From: Betaproteobacteria bacterium
Lineage (GTDB): Bacteria > Pseudomonadota > Gammaproteobacteria > Burkholderiales > Burkholderiaceae
Direction: 5' to 3'
NCBI GenBank assembly: GCA_947468785.1
Contig: CANIMS010000003.1
Coordinates: 1-22,049 of the forward strand
Length of the DNA stretch: 22,049 nt
A program made the translations under genes and the position numbers. How positions within the stretch are numbered: position 1 is the stretch's first letter; the number at the start of each line of letters is the position of its first letter. The notes below the pieces were generated by a model. The model saw nothing but the letters and a program-made list of their open reading frames with translations, was not told the DNA's origin and did not search any database. Below, in pieces: positions 8,465-18,159 of the stretch.

Positions 8465-9978
8465 GTTGGCACAACACCCCTATCGCTTTAATGGCTAAGG
8501 CATTGGCAGCAAAAGAGGTTTCTAGCACTGAACTCACACAGTTCTTTTTGGACCGAATTGAGGCAGGAAAGCATTGGAATGCCTATCTTGATGTGAATGC
8601 TCACTTAAGCTTAGAGCAAGCAAATAAGGCAGATGCCCTCATTGCTGCAGGCAAAGCAGGCAAGTTAACCGGCATTCCCTTAGCCCACAAGGATGTCTTT
8701 GTAACTCGAGGTTGGGCATCCACGGCAGCCTCCAAAATATTGGCTGGTTATCAGAGCCCTTTTGATGCCACAGTAGTTTCAAATCTCGGTATTCCTGATG
8801 AATCAAATCCCCATGGCGCAGGCATGGTTTGTCTTGGTAAGACCAATATGGATGAGTTTGCTATGGGCTCATCCAATGAAAATTCTGCATATGGACCTGT
8901 CTTAAATCCATGGAATATTGAGCATGTTGCAGGCGGTTCTTCTGGCGGCTCTGCAGCTGCTGTTGCCGCTGGTCTGGCTCCCATTGCAACGGGTACGGAT
9001 ACTGGTGGTTCAATTCGTCAGCCAGCTGCATTTTGTGGTCTCACCGGCATTAAGCCTACTTATGGGCGTGTTTCTCGCTACGGCATGATTGCTTATGCCT
9101 CTTCGCTGGATCAAGCAGGCCCCATGGGTAAATCCGCTGAAGATTGCGCACTATTGCTCTCTGCAATGTCTTCCCATGATCCACGCGACTCAACTTCACT
9201 CGCTGACTCTGGTGAAGATTATGGGCGTTATCTGCATCAAGCTTGGCAAGAAAACAATTCCAATTCTGCAAAACCATTAGAAGGATTACGCGTAGGATTG
9301 CCCAAAGAATTTTTTGCTGAAGGTCTCGCAAGCGATGTTGCAAAGTCCGTAAATGAAGCAGCTAAGGCCTTAGAAAATTTAGGCGCTAAGTTAGTCGAAG
9401 TGAGTTTGCCTAAGACGAAATTGTCGATACCGGTTTACTACGTTTTGGCGCCAGCAGAGGCTTCAAGTAACTTGAGTCGTTTTGATGGTGTGCGCTACGG
9501 ATTTCGTGCTAACGAATATCGTGATCTTGGCGATATGTATCAGAAGTCACGAACCCAAGGTTTTGGAGCTGAGGTGAAACGCCGCATCATGATCGGAACG
9601 TATGTGTTGTGTCATGGTTACTATGATGCGTATTATTTGCAAGCTCAAAAAATCCGACGAATTATTGCGGCTGATTTTCAGGCGGCATTCAAAGAATGCG
9701 ATGTCATCTTAGGCCCTGTGGCGCCTGATGTGGCTTGGCGTCTGGGTGAAAAGTCAAAAGATCCTGTGCAAATGTATTTAGAAGATATCTACACGCTATC
9801 CACCAATTTAGCGGGTTTACCAGCCATGAGTGTCCCCTGTGGGTTTAATGCAAATAACCTACCAATTGGCATGCAGTTGATTGGCAATTATTTTTCTGAA
9901 GCACGTTTGTTGCAAGTAGCACATCAATATCAGCAAGCCAGTGATTGGCATTTGCGTCAAGCAAGCGGGGTGGCATGA
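8461..9978 (+). CDS. gatA: Aspartyl/glutamyl-tRNA amidotransferase subunit A
   Basis: The glutaminase subunit of GatCAB; it releases ammonia from glutamine and channels it to GatB. It is an amidase-signature enzyme with the triad in place: Lys77 (AHKD), Ser160 in GGSSGGS and nucleophile Ser184 in DTGGSIRQP. The spacing from Ser160 to Ser184 (24) equals that in S. aureus GatA (Ser154, Ser178). The spacing from Lys77 to Ser160 is 83 rather than 75, which points to an insert near residues 110-120 ([15 protein letters not shown]). Total length is 505. The start overlaps the gatC stop (ATGA) and the stop overlaps the gatB start region, so the three genes form one operon. Confidence 0.98.
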   Translation: MSWHNTPIALMAKALAAKEVSSTELTQFFLDRIEAGKHWNAYLDVNAHLSLEQANKADALIAAGKAGKLTGIPLAHKDVFVTRGWASTAASKILAGYQSPFDATVVSNLGIPDESNPHGAGMVCLGKTNMDEFAMGSSNENSAYGPVLNPWNIEHVAGGSSGGSAAAVAAGLAPIATGTDTGGSIRQPAAFCGLTGIKPTYGRVSRYGMIAYASSLDQAGPMGKSAEDCALLLSAMSSHDPRDSTSLADSGEDYGRYLHQAWQENNSNSAKPLEGLRVGLPKEFFAEGLASDVAKSVNEAAKALENLGAKLVEVSLPKTKLSIPVYYVLAPAEASSNLSRFDGVRYGFRANEYRDLGDMYQKSRTQGFGAEVKRRIMIGTYVLCHGYYDAYYLQAQKIRRIIAADFQAAFKECDVILGPVAPDVAWRLGEKSKDPVQMYLEDIYTLSTNLAGLPAMSVPCGFNANNLPIGMQLIGNYFSEARLLQVAHQYQQASDWHLRQASGVA

Positions 9979-11447
9979 TGCAATGGGAAGTCGTTATTGG
10001 TCTAGAGACCCACACACAGCTACAAACGAAGTCCAAAATATTTAGTGGCGCAAACACTCGTTTTGGTGCCCAACCCAATACACAGGCATGTCCTGTAGAT
10101 TTAGCTTTGCCTGGTGTATTGCCTGTACTCAATCGTCAAGCAGTAGAGCATGCTATTCGTTTTGGTTTGGCAGTTGGTGCAAAGATTTCACCAGCGAGTA
10201 TCTTCGCGCGTAAGAATTATTTCTACCCCGACTTGCCAAAGGGCTATCAGATTAGTCAGATGGAGATCCCGGTTGTTGTAGGCGGACAACTCGAAATTTT
10301 GGTTGGCGACGAAGTAAAAGTGGTTCAACTGACGCGCGCCCACATGGAAGAGGATGCTGGCAAGTCTGTTCATGAAGAAGGCTTTATTGGCCCTCATGGT
10401 GAACCATCAAGTGGGATCGATTTGAATCGTGCCGGAACTCCGCTGCTAGAGATTGTGACTGAGCCAGTAATGAGGAGTGCTGCTGAAGCTGTGGCTTATG
10501 CCAAGGCTTTACATACTCTGGTGGTTTGGTTGGGTGTGTGTGATGGCAATATGCAAGAAGGATCTTTCCGCTGTGATGCCAACGTCTCAGTGAGGCCTAA
10601 AGGGCAGACCGAATTCGGCACACGCTGTGAAATCAAAAACTTGAACTCTTTCCGCTTTTTAGAAGAAGCGATTCAATATGAGGTTCGTCGTCAAATTGAG
10701 TTGATTGAAGATGGCGGTACTGTGGTGCAGGAAACGCGTTTGTACGATCCTGATCGTCAAGAAACACGTAGCATGCGGAGTAAAGAGGATGCGAACGACT
10801 ATCGCTATTTCCCGGATCCAGACTTGTTGCCAGTAGTCATTGATGATGCATGGATAGCAGAGGTTCGCAATCAAATGCCAGCACTTCCTGCGCAGCTACG
10901 CGATCAATGGCAGGCAGAGTTCGGCTTGAGTGCTTATGATGCGCAATTGTTAACCCAAGATCGTGATACTGCAAAAGTATTTGAAGAGTTATTGGCAATC
11001 GTTGGCAAGCCGTTGGCTAAAGCGGCTGCTAATTTAATCGCCGGTGAATTTGCCTCTGCAGTGAACCGTGCAGGCATTGCTACTGCAAATGCCCCCCTTA
11101 AGGCAACGCATTTGGCACCCCTACTCACTCGGGTTGCAGATGGAACGATCTCTAATAAGATTGCTAAAGATATCTTTGCCATCCAATGGGATGAAGCGAT
11201 TGAGGGCAAGACAATTAGTACGGTGGACCACATTATTGACGCAAAGGGCTTAAAGCAGATTAGTGATAGTGGCGCATTAGAGGCAATCATTGATCAAGTG
11301 CTTGCAGCCAATCAGAAGTCGGTGGAAGAGTTCCGCTCTGGCAAAGAGAAAGCATTTAATGCTCTAGTTGGACAGATCATGAAAGCCTCTCAGGGCAAAG
11401 CAAATCCTGGTCAAGTAAATGAGTTGTTGCGTAAGAAATTGGGCTGA
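9978..11447 (+). CDS. gatB: Aspartyl/glutamyl-tRNA amidotransferase subunit B
   Basis: The subunit of GatCAB that activates the mischarged aminoacyl-tRNA with ATP and transfers ammonia. The N-terminus [20 protein letters not shown] is the family signature, followed by [16 protein letters not shown], the [15 protein letters not shown] block, and a C-terminal tRNA-binding helical domain ending RKKLG. Two adjacent ATGs occur (9975 and 9978). The second is seven bases after GGGG (9967-9970) and gives the canonical start, so it is chosen (489 residues). The gene begins on the last base of the gatA stop codon. Confidence 0.97.
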   Translation: MQWEVVIGLETHTQLQTKSKIFSGANTRFGAQPNTQACPVDLALPGVLPVLNRQAVEHAIRFGLAVGAKISPASIFARKNYFYPDLPKGYQISQMEIPVVVGGQLEILVGDEVKVVQLTRAHMEEDAGKSVHEEGFIGPHGEPSSGIDLNRAGTPLLEIVTEPVMRSAAEAVAYAKALHTLVVWLGVCDGNMQEGSFRCDANVSVRPKGQTEFGTRCEIKNLNSFRFLEEAIQYEVRRQIELIEDGGTVVQETRLYDPDRQETRSMRSKEDANDYRYFPDPDLLPVVIDDAWIAEVRNQMPALPAQLRDQWQAEFGLSAYDAQLLTQDRDTAKVFEELLAIVGKPLAKAAANLIAGEFASAVNRAGIATANAPLKATHLAPLLTRVADGTISNKIAKDIFAIQWDEAIEGKTISTVDHIIDAKGLKQISDSGALEAIIDQVLAANQKSVEEFRSGKEKAFNALVGQIMKASQGKANPGQVNELLRKKLG

Positions 11448-11480
11448 TGAAGTGCAATACAAAATTGAAGAAAGAGATAG

Positions 11481-12155
11481 ATGAGCGCAATTGATCCAAA
11501 GCAGGCAGAGCAAGAAGAGTTAGTCGCAGAATGGTTGCGGGTAACCCCTGGATTTTTTGAGCGCTATGCAGATCTCTTTAATGAAATTCGGATCAAACAT
11601 CCGCATGAAGATCGCGCAATTTCTTTGCAAGAGCGTCAGATGACTGTTTTGCGTACTCAAAATCAAGAGCTCAATCGACGTTTGAGCGAGATGTTGCACT
11701 TTGGAAGTCGCAACGATAAAACCCAACAAAGTTTAGTGGCTTGGTTGTTATGCTTGATGAAGGCAAACAATAAGACAGAGGTTGAGGCAGCTATTACTAC
11801 TGGACTGGCTGAAGTATTTGAGGTTGAGGCAGCCCAATTGCTTTCCCCCAATTCTGCATTTGGGCCGTGGATTGATACACCTTTGTGTGGATCGGCTAAA
11901 GAGCTAGCGGCTGCAAGTGTCGATTTATTGGCCAGTCAGACCACTATTGATTCTGAGTGGCAAAGCATGGTGGCCATTGGCTTACCTCTAGGAAAAAGTA
12001 TCGGAATGAATCAATCTCCAGCGGTCCTGTTATTAGCCAGCAAAGATGAAACACGCTTTACTGCAGACATGGGCGCATTCTATTTGCGGCAGATTGCCGA
12101 ATTAACGGCAGCAGCTTTGGATCGCATCCAGGCTTATGAAGTTACAGCTAACTGA
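11481..12155 (+). CDS. DUF484 family protein
   Basis: A conserved protein of unknown function, 224 residues. The sequence shows the family layout: an N-terminal helical segment with VAEWLRVTPGFFERYADLF (15-33), a coiled-coil-like stretch (about 50-72), then a GAF-like domain ending with DMGAFYLRQIAELTAAALDRI. In many proteobacteria DUF484 genes sit just upstream of xerC, as here, where the two overlap by 20 bases. This suggests co-expression, but the role in chromosome processing is not established. It follows gatB by 33 bases and may be read from the gat transcript; no terminator is visible between them. Confidence 0.92.
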   Translation: MSAIDPKQAEQEELVAEWLRVTPGFFERYADLFNEIRIKHPHEDRAISLQERQMTVLRTQNQELNRRLSEMLHFGSRNDKTQQSLVAWLLCLMKANNKTEVEAAITTGLAEVFEVEAAQLLSPNSAFGPWIDTPLCGSAKELAAASVDLLASQTTIDSEWQSMVAIGLPLGKSIGMNQSPAVLLLASKDETRFTADMGAFYLRQIAELTAAALDRIQAYEVTAN

Positions 12156-13137
12156 TTTACATCCTCTCATGCAAGAGTATCTGCATGAGCTACATGTGCT
12201 GCGTCAACTTTCTGGGCATACCTTGACTGCGTATCGTTTGGATTTGAGTGAGCTACAACATTTTGCGCAAGAAGAGTCAATCGATTTATTAAGAGTGACT
12301 AATGGTCATGTCCGTCGTTGGGCGGGACGTTTACATTCCAAAGGAAAGTCATCTCGCAGTATTGCAAGAGCGCTCTCTGCATGGCGCGGTTGGTATTCAT
12401 GGTTAACCGAGAAAGATGCCAGACGCGATGCGCGTGCGGGTAAAGTGACCACCCATTTAATTGCTAATCCAGTAGATGATGTCAAAGCTCCTAAGCGACT
12501 CAAATCACTCCCTAAAGCTTTATCGGTTGAGCAGGCTCTGGCCCTTGTAAATCAAGCAGTCAAAGAGGCTAATGACAAAAAAGATTTGGAATCGATTCGT
12601 GATGCTGCCATTATTGATTTGCTCTATTCCTCTGGATTGCGTCTTTCAGAACTCTTAGGGATTGATGTCATGCAAAGTAAGGACCGTCAGCATGAATCTG
12701 CGGGTTGGTTGGACTGGGATGCCTCTGAGGTAACCGTTCTTGGTAAGGGCGGCAAAAGGCGCTCTGTACCTGTCGGTGAGCCAGCAATGAAGTCTTTGTT
12801 GGCATGGCGCAAGCTTCGTGACGCAGGAACATATCCAGAGCAATCTATCGGCCTTTTTCTGTCGGCTACTGGCAAACGACTCTCTCCACGAACTGTTCAG
12901 GCAAGATTGCGCACCTTGGCGATCCGTGCCGGCTTACCAACCCACGTGCATCCCCACATGATGCGCCACAGCTTTGCCAGTCATGTATTGCAATCCTCCC
13001 AAGACTTACGTGCTGTGCAGGAGATGCTGGGCCATGCCAGCATTGCGAGCACCCAAATTTATACCTCCCTCGACTTCCAGCACCTAGCTCAGGCATACGA
13101 TAAAGCCCATCCTCGTGCAAAGGCTGGTAAAGGCTGA
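12136..13137 (+). CDS. xerC: Tyrosine recombinase XerC
   Basis: A site-specific recombinase that, with XerD, resolves chromosome dimers at dif during division. It has an N-terminal SAM-like DNA-binding domain (about 10-95) and a catalytic domain with the full set: Arg169 (SGLRLSE), Lys204 (LGKGGK), His274 and Arg277 (HMMR), His300 (LGH) and nucleophile Tyr309 (QIYTS). At 333 residues it is about 35 longer than E. coli XerD. The extra residues appear around 93-106, 141-150 and 179-190, the last between the catalytic Arg and Lys (35 apart, versus 24 in XerD). The ATG at 12136 lies inside the DUF484 gene; ATG at 12169 is an alternative. XerC rather than XerD is inferred from the DUF484 neighbour. 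Confidence 0.94.
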   Translation: MKLQLTDLHPLMQEYLHELHVLRQLSGHTLTAYRLDLSELQHFAQEESIDLLRVTNGHVRRWAGRLHSKGKSSRSIARALSAWRGWYSWLTEKDARRDARAGKVTTHLIANPVDDVKAPKRLKSLPKALSVEQALALVNQAVKEANDKKDLESIRDAAIIDLLYSSGLRLSELLGIDVMQSKDRQHESAGWLDWDASEVTVLGKGGKRRSVPVGEPAMKSLLAWRKLRDAGTYPEQSIGLFLSATGKRLSPRTVQARLRTLAIRAGLPTHVHPHMMRHSFASHVLQSSQDLRAVQEMLGHASIASTQIYTSLDFQHLAQAYDKAHPRAKAGKG

Positions 13138-13159
13138 GGAACTCGGTAAGATATTAGGT

Positions 13160-13174
13160 TTCCCGCTTCGGGAA
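13160..13174 (+). other. Short hairpin between xerC and the COG0523 gene
   Basis: TTCCCG, loop CTT, CGGGAA forms a perfect 6-bp stem, flanked further out by GGTAA (13145-13149) and TTACC (13179-13183). There is no following T-run, so it is not a standard terminator. It could attenuate xerC read-through or act in the 5' leader of the GTPase gene; no function is shown. Confidence 0.4.
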
Positions 13175-13206
13175 TGTATTACCACTAGATTTTGATTGGA
13201 TCATTG

Positions 13207-14256
13207 ATGGCATTAATTCCAGTAACCATATTGACTGGCTTTTTAGGTAGCGGCAAAACTACATTGTTAAAGCACATTCTTACGGAAAAGCATGGCAAAA
13301 AAATTGCCGTAATTGAAAACGAGTTTGGCGAAGAAAATATTGATAACGATATTTTGGTTCAAGACAATCAAGAAAATATTGTGCAGATGAGCAATGGTTG
13401 TATTTGCTGCACCATTCGTGGCGACCTTGTTGAAGCACTCAATGCCTTGTGGGAACAACGTAAAGATAAAAAGATTAGTTTTGATCGAGTCGTGATTGAG
13501 ACCACTGGCGTTGCTAATCCAGGCCCTGTGGCACAAACTTTCTTTATGGATGATGACGTTGCTGATCATTATGTTTTAGACGCCGTTGTCACATTGGTGG
13601 ACGCTAAACATGGCCCACAACAGCTGACCGAGCATGAAGAGGCTCAACGTCAGGTGGGCTTTGCAGACCAGATCTTTATTACCAAGACTGATTTAGTTAC
13701 ACCTGCAGAAGTAGAGTCTTTGCGTAATCGATTGATGCGCATGAACCCTAGAGCTCCTATCACGGGCATTTCTAAGGGGGTGGTACCCCTCAGCGCCGTT
13801 TTAGACCTCAAAGGTTTCAATCTCAACGCTAAATTAGAAATTGACCCGCATTTCTTGGAGCAGGAAGATCACCACCACCATGATCATGATCACGACCATA
13901 GTACTTGTGGGCATGACCATAGCCATGATCACCAGCACCATGACCATGCAGGGCACACAGATCGCATCCAATCCTTCGTTTTTCGTAGTGATAAACCCTT
14001 TGACCATCAAAAGTTGGAAGACTTCTTGGGAGGCATTTTGGAAGTCTTTGGAGAGAAGATGCTGCGCTACAAAGGCGTTCTCTACGTCAAAGGAAGCAAT
14101 CAAAAAGTGGTCTTCCAGGGGGTACATCAGATGATGGGTAGTGATATGGCAGGCCCCTGGGGCACTGAAACCAAGCAAACTAGGATGGTCTTCATTGGCA
14201 TTGATTTGCCTAAGGACACCTTATTGGCAGGGCTTGAGGGATGTTTGGTCCGGTAG
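13207..14256 (+). CDS. COG0523 (CobW/YjiA-type) metal-handling GTPase with His-rich loop
   Basis: A G3E-family GTPase, most likely a zinc chaperone or zinc-homeostasis factor. Motifs: Walker [10 protein letters not shown] (11-19), metal-binding CxCC in GCICC (64-68), ETTG (98-101), TKTD (159-162) and a C-terminal CobW_C domain. Between the two domains lies a tract with 15 histidines and one cysteine in residues 222-250, typical of metal-buffering members. TTG at 13192 could start five residues earlier, but ATG at 13207 with GGA six bases upstream is preferred (349 residues). It precedes dksA by 108 bases. The substrate metal is inferred, not shown; a cobalamin role is unlikely because no B12 genes are nearby. 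Confidence 0.93.
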   Translation: MALIPVTILTGFLGSGKTTLLKHILTEKHGKKIAVIENEFGEENIDNDILVQDNQENIVQMSNGCICCTIRGDLVEALNALWEQRKDKKISFDRVVIETTGVANPGPVAQTFFMDDDVADHYVLDAVVTLVDAKHGPQQLTEHEEAQRQVGFADQIFITKTDLVTPAEVESLRNRLMRMNPRAPITGISKGVVPLSAVLDLKGFNLNAKLEIDPHFLEQEDHHHHDHDHDHSTCGHDHSHDHQHHDHAGHTDRIQSFVFRSDKPFDHQKLEDFLGGILEVFGEKMLRYKGVLYVKGSNQKVVFQGVHQMMGSDMAGPWGTETKQTRMVFIGIDLPKDTLLAGLEGCLVR

Positions 14257-14263
14257 ATTCGGG

Positions 14264-14269
14264 TACAAT
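14264..14269 (+). promoter_or_regulatory. Possible -10 element for dksA
   Basis: TACAAT (five of six matches to consensus) lies about 95 bases before the dksA ATG. The hexamer 17 bases upstream (ATGTTT) is a poor -35, so the call is tentative. Confidence 0.4.
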
Positions 14270-14364
14270 CCGCCGCCACGGTCTCTATTGATAAATATTG
14301 ATTGAAGGGCTGTAAAACTTTGGCAGAATGAGGCAATAATGCTTCAAATCCAGGAAAGAATGAA

Positions 14365-14853
14365 ATGACGGTAAAAACAGCAACAAAACCAGCAAGCACT
14401 ACAAAAGCTAGCAGTAAGGCTGCAAGTCCTAAAGCTCCTAAGGGCGGCCCTTTAACTGAGGCTGAATTACTCAAGATGTCCGATAAGGACTACATGAATG
14501 CTGCACAGTTAGATTTTTTCCGTCAAAAGTTATTGACCTTGAAGGAAGATATTTTGAAGAATGCTTCAGAGACTACTGAACATCTTCGCGAAAATATTTT
14601 GGTACCAGATCCAGCTGATCGCGCAACAATCGAAGAAGAGCATGCTTTAGAGCTGCGTACTCGTGATCGCGAACGTAAATTGCTGAAAAAAGTAGAGCAA
14701 GCCTTAGCTCGTATAGAGTCAGGTGACTATGGTTGGTGTGAGGAAACGGGCGAACCGATTGGCTTGAACCGTTTGATTGCAAGACCTACGGCTAACTTAT
14801 CTCTTGAGGCTCAAGAGCGTCGCGAACTCCGTCAAAAATTATTTGGCGAATAA
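14365..14853 (+). CDS. dksA: RNA polymerase-binding transcription factor DksA
   Basis: It binds the RNA polymerase secondary channel and works with ppGpp to control rRNA and amino-acid promoters. The coiled-coil tip has the required acidic residues, DPADRA (Asp82, Asp85, Ala87; Asp71, Asp74 and Ala76 in E. coli), followed by EEEHALELRTRDRERKL. The C-terminal globular domain keeps the CxxC-17-CxxC spacing but reads Cys125-Thr128 and Ser146-Ala149, so three of four zinc ligands are missing. A Lys/Ala/Thr-rich tail (1-28) precedes the conserved part. Length is 162. The ATG at 14365 has AGGA nine bases upstream. The gene heads a closely spaced series with argB 12 bases downstream and follows a metal GTPase gene. 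Confidence 0.96.
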   Translation: MTVKTATKPASTTKASSKAASPKAPKGGPLTEAELLKMSDKDYMNAAQLDFFRQKLLTLKEDILKNASETTEHLRENILVPDPADRATIEEEHALELRTRDRERKLLKKVEQALARIESGDYGWCEETGEPIGLNRLIARPTANLSLEAQERRELRQKLFGE

Positions 14854-14865
14854 ATTTAAGCTGCA

Positions 14866-15768
14866 ATGACTAAGCCATTACCGACTATTAGCGATATCTC
14901 CCCTTTATTAAAGGCAGAGATTCTTGCTGAGGCTTTGCCTTACATCCGTTCTTATCACGGTAAAACTATTGTGATTAAGTACGGCGGGAATGCCATGATA
15001 GAAGAGCGCCTCAAAGAAAGTTTTGCGCGCGACGTTATTTTGCTCAAGTTGGTAGGAATGAATCCCGTTGTAGTTCACGGTGGTGGCCCACAAATTGATG
15101 AAGCGCTAAAGAAGATTGGCAAGACTGGAACATTTATTCAGGGAATGCGCGTCACCGACGAAGAAACCATGGAAGTCGTGGAATGGGTACTTGGCGGTGA
15201 AGTGCAGCAAGATATTGTGATGCTCATTAATCACTTTGGTGGTCAGGCAGTTGGCCTGACTGGCAAGGATGGCGGACTCATTCGCGCTAAAAAAATGTTA
15301 GTTGCTGATGAAAGCAAGCCTGGAGGCATGATTGATTTAGGCTTTGTTGGTGAGATTGATGCAATCAATCCAGCAGTGGTTAAAGCCTTACAAGACGACG
15401 CCTTCATCCCAGTCATTTCTCCGATTGGATTTAGTGAAGAGGGTCAGGCTTACAACATTAATGCAGACCTCGTTGCTGGCAAGATGGCTGAAATTCTTCA
15501 TGCGGAGAAATTGGTCATGATGACCAATATTCCTGGAGTGATGGATAAGAATGGCACTCTCTTAACAGACTTAACAGCTCGAGAGATTGATGCCCTGTTT
15601 GCTGATGGCACGATTTCTGGTGGAATGCTGCCCAAAATCTCATCCGCCTTAGATGCTGCTAAGAGTGGTGTGAATTCAGTTCACATTATTGATGGACGAA
15701 TTGAGCATTCCCTATTACTAGAAATTTTGACCGAGCAAGCGTTCGGCACAATGATTCGCTCAAGGTAA
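14866..15768 (+). CDS. argB: Acetylglutamate kinase
   Basis: It phosphorylates N-acetylglutamate in the second step of arginine synthesis. Amino-acid kinase motifs are present: KYGGNAM (Lys38 to Met44), VVHGGGPQI (69-77), [15 protein letters not shown], and [13 protein letters not shown] late in the sequence. The long N-terminal helix before the kinase core ([20 protein letters not shown], 11-30) is the feature found in hexameric, arginine-inhibited enzymes, so feedback inhibition by arginine is likely. Length is 300. The ATG at 14866 has no strong ribosome site, and the 12-base gap after dksA suggests a shared transcript. Confidence 0.97.
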   Translation: MTKPLPTISDISPLLKAEILAEALPYIRSYHGKTIVIKYGGNAMIEERLKESFARDVILLKLVGMNPVVVHGGGPQIDEALKKIGKTGTFIQGMRVTDEETMEVVEWVLGGEVQQDIVMLINHFGGQAVGLTGKDGGLIRAKKMLVADESKPGGMIDLGFVGEIDAINPAVVKALQDDAFIPVISPIGFSEEGQAYNINADLVAGKMAEILHAEKLVMMTNIPGVMDKNGTLLTDLTAREIDALFADGTISGGMLPKISSALDAAKSGVNSVHIIDGRIEHSLLLEILTEQAFGTMIRSR

Positions 15769-15778
15769 TTTTTAAAAC

Positions 15779-16429
15779 ATGCGTGAATCTTTAGAGCCAA
15801 GAGATGCGAGTGACAGCAGTGCTGGTGATGGGCAGGTACGCAAGCGTCCACGCCCAGGCGAGCGCCGCCTGCAAATTCTGCAAGTGCTTGCAGAGATGCT
15901 GCAAAACCCGAAAGCGGAGCGGGTTACAACCGCTGCCCTAGCGGCCAAAATTCAAGTTTCTGAAGCAGCGCTATATCGGCATTTCGCAAGTAAAGCGCAA
16001 ATGTTTGAAGGCCTGATCTCTTTTATTGAGCAAACTGTTTTTGGTTTGATTAATCAAATCAATCAAAAAGAGGAGTCGGGTCTCGCACAAGCACGCGGTA
16101 TTTTGCAAATGCTCTTGTTCTTTGCTGAAAAGAATCCTGGAATGACCCGTGTTTTGCTGGGTGATGCTTTGCTGCAAGAGGATGATCGTTTACAGGAGCG
16201 GATTACTCAGGTCTTAGATCGAGTTGAAGCCTCACTCAAACAAGCATTGCGTATTGCTCAAACCCAAGGCGGCGCATGGGCACAAGTAGGCCAAGAAGAG
16301 GTCAGCATTCGAGCTGCAATGTTGATGAGCTTTGTTTTGGGACGCTGGCATCGATTTGCGCGTAGCGGGTTTAAGAAGTTGCCAACCGAAGCGTCTGATA
16401 TTAGTTTGCGCATCCTTCTCTCAGAATGA
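15779..16429 (+). CDS. slmA: Nucleoid occlusion factor SlmA (TetR family)
   Basis: A DNA-bound inhibitor of FtsZ assembly that keeps the septum away from the nucleoid. The sequence has a polar N-terminal extension (1-26), then [16 protein letters not shown] and a helix-turn-helix (about 48-70, [20 protein letters not shown]), followed by [19 protein letters not shown], which is close to known SlmA proteins. The rest is a helical dimerisation domain with the [14 protein letters not shown] segment near the end. Length is 216. It lies 10 bases after argB and overlaps metX by four bases. I saw no obvious SlmA-binding palindrome in the window. Confidence 0.93.
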   Translation: MRESLEPRDASDSSAGDGQVRKRPRPGERRLQILQVLAEMLQNPKAERVTTAALAAKIQVSEAALYRHFASKAQMFEGLISFIEQTVFGLINQINQKEESGLAQARGILQMLLFFAEKNPGMTRVLLGDALLQEDDRLQERITQVLDRVEASLKQALRIAQTQGGAWAQVGQEEVSIRAAMLMSFVLGRWHRFARSGFKKLPTEASDISLRILLSE

Positions 16430-17565
16430 GCGAGCTACATCTCTCTAGAAATACTATCCATTTTGCCGAGCCACTGCCTTTGCAGAGTGGCGCCATGTTA
16501 TCTGGCTATGATTTAGTCATTGAAACGTACGGCAAACTCAATGCCGATAAAAGTAACGCTGTTTTAATTTGCCATGCACTAAATGCATCGCATCATGTTG
16601 CTGGCCCCAGCCCTGATGATCCAGAGGATATGGGTTGGTGGGACAACATGATCGGTCCCGGTAAACCGGTTGATACCAATCATTTTTTTGTCATAGGCGT
16701 GAATAATTTAGGCTCATGCTTTGGATCAACAGGTCCAATGAGCATTAATCCAGCATCTGGAAAGCCTTATGGTGCTGACTTTCCGGTTGTCACGGTTGAA
16801 GACTGGGTGAATACTCAAGCACGCTTGGCTGATAAATTGGGAATTCGTAAATTTGCTGCTGTGATGGGCGGAAGCCTGGGCGGCATGCAAGCAATGGCCT
16901 GGGCTATTCAGTTTCCCAAACGTCTAGAGCATTGCGTAGTCGTGGCATCAACCCCGAGGTTGAGCGCACAGAACATTGCTTTTAATGAAGTAGCGCGTAA
17001 TGCTATTTTGTCTGATCCCGATTTTCATGGTGGCAACTATTATGAATATGGCGTAGTGCCAAAGCGCGGATTGCGATTAGCGCGAATGGTTGGCCACATT
17101 ACTTATTTGTCTGATGATGATATGGCTGAAAAGTTTGGGCGTGAGTTACAGCGCCCTAATGGGGAGTCTAATGACTACCGATTTAGTTTTGATGTGGAAT
17201 TTGAGGTTGAAAGTTATTTGCGCTATCAGGGGGATAAGTTTTCAACCTATTTTGATGCCAATACCTATTTACTAATTACGCGTGCACTAGATTATTTTGA
17301 TCCTGCGCGGCGCTATGAGGGCAGTCTTGATCGCGCGCTAGCTGAAGTCCAGGCTAAGTTTTTAGTCGTGAGTTTTTCTACAGATTGGCGTTTCCCGCCT
17401 GAGCGCAGTCGTGAGATTGTGCAGTCCCTTCTTTCCAATAAGAGTGAAGTGAGTTATGCGGAGATTGACGCACCTCACGGTCATGATGCTTTCTTATTAG
17501 ATGATCCTAGATATCACAGTCTGATACGTGCCTATTTTGAGCAAATGCTTGGGGCCCCATCATGA
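16426..17565 (+). CDS. metX: Homoserine O-acyltransferase (MetX)
   Basis: It activates homoserine by acylation as the entry step of methionine synthesis. It is an alpha/beta-hydrolase with nucleophile Ser150 in GGSLGGMQ, Asp320 in STDWRFPP and His353 in HGHDAFL forming the triad. Signature stretches [12 protein letters not shown] and [10 protein letters not shown] are present. Length is 379. The acyl donor (acetyl- or succinyl-CoA) cannot be settled by eye; related betaproteobacterial enzymes are often annotated as succinyltransferases (MetXS). It overlaps both slmA and metW by four bases (ATGA), so it is translated from a polycistronic message. Confidence 0.97.
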   Translation: MSELHLSRNTIHFAEPLPLQSGAMLSGYDLVIETYGKLNADKSNAVLICHALNASHHVAGPSPDDPEDMGWWDNMIGPGKPVDTNHFFVIGVNNLGSCFGSTGPMSINPASGKPYGADFPVVTVEDWVNTQARLADKLGIRKFAAVMGGSLGGMQAMAWAIQFPKRLEHCVVVASTPRLSAQNIAFNEVARNAILSDPDFHGGNYYEYGVVPKRGLRLARMVGHITYLSDDDMAEKFGRELQRPNGESNDYRFSFDVEFEVESYLRYQGDKFSTYFDANTYLLITRALDYFDPARRYEGSLDRALAEVQAKFLVVSFSTDWRFPPERSREIVQSLLSNKSEVSYAEIDAPHGHDAFLLDDPRYHSLIRAYFEQMLGAPS

Positions 17566-18155
17566 TCAACAAGAATATTCGTGCTGATTTTTCTGCTATT
17601 GCAAACTGGATTGCACCGAATACTCAGGTTTTGGACTTGGGTTGCGGTGACGGTAGTTTTTTAGAGTTTTTACAAAAACAAAAACCAGTTCATGCCTATG
17701 GCGTAGAGATTGATGATGGACGCGTTCTGTCTTGTGTGCAAAAAGGTTTGAATGTTATTCAGCAAGACTTAGAAGGCGGCCTAGCGCTTTTTGAAGATAA
17801 TAGTTTTGATACTGTTGTGCTTTCACAGACCTTACAGACGATTCATCAAACCGAAAAAATCCTACGCGAAGTTGTGCGTGTTGGGAAAGAGTCCATCATC
17901 TCTTTCCCGAACTTTGGTCATTGGTCTCATCGTTTGGCAGTTGGATTGGGTCGTATGCCAGTCTCTAAGAGCTTGCCTTATCAGTGGTACAACACCCCTA
18001 ACGTGCGTGTGCTTACCGTTGCGGATTTTGAAAAGCTTGCTTCTAGTCTTGGTCTGCAAATAGTAGATCAATGTATCTTGCACGAAGGTCGACAAGTGAC
18101 CTTATTGCCTAATTTCTTTGGCAGTTTGGCGCTGTTCCGCATTCGTAGCGCTTAG
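17562..18155 (+). CDS. metW: Methionine biosynthesis protein MetW
   Basis: A small class I methyltransferase-fold protein that accompanies MetX in many proteobacteria and is needed for its activity in some. The AdoMet-binding motif [11 protein letters not shown] (23-33) is intact. Further family features are [45 protein letters not shown] and [19 protein letters not shown]. Length is 197. The four-base overlap with metX shows translational coupling and supports joint action in homoserine acylation. No methyl acceptor can be assigned. Confidence 0.96.
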   Translation: MINKNIRADFSAIANWIAPNTQVLDLGCGDGSFLEFLQKQKPVHAYGVEIDDGRVLSCVQKGLNVIQQDLEGGLALFEDNSFDTVVLSQTLQTIHQTEKILREVVRVGKESIISFPNFGHWSHRLAVGLGRMPVSKSLPYQWYNTPNVRVLTVADFEKLASSLGLQIVDQCILHEGRQVTLLPNFFGSLALFRIRSA

Positions 18156-18159
18156 CATC

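Noticed and set aside
12136..13137. Possibility that the tyrosine recombinase marks a mobile element or integron
   Set aside because: It has a XerC-type context (DUF484 overlap), no attachment-site repeats, no cassette or phage genes, and neighbours are housekeeping genes.
13834..14178. Overlapping open frames on both strands across the His-rich part of the GTPase gene
   Set aside because: Low-complexity CAC/CAT codons leave other frames open. The GTPase frame carries all family motifs, so these are shadows.
16045..16058. 14-base palindrome TTTGATTAATCAAA within slmA
   Set aside because: It arises from codons for repeated Ile-Asn-Gln residues and does not resemble the SlmA operator GTGAGTACTCAC.
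15779..16429. TetR-type regulator as local repressor of argB or metX
   Set aside because: The sequence fits SlmA over its length, it sits inside the operon rather than divergent from a target, and no operator-like palindrome was seen nearby.
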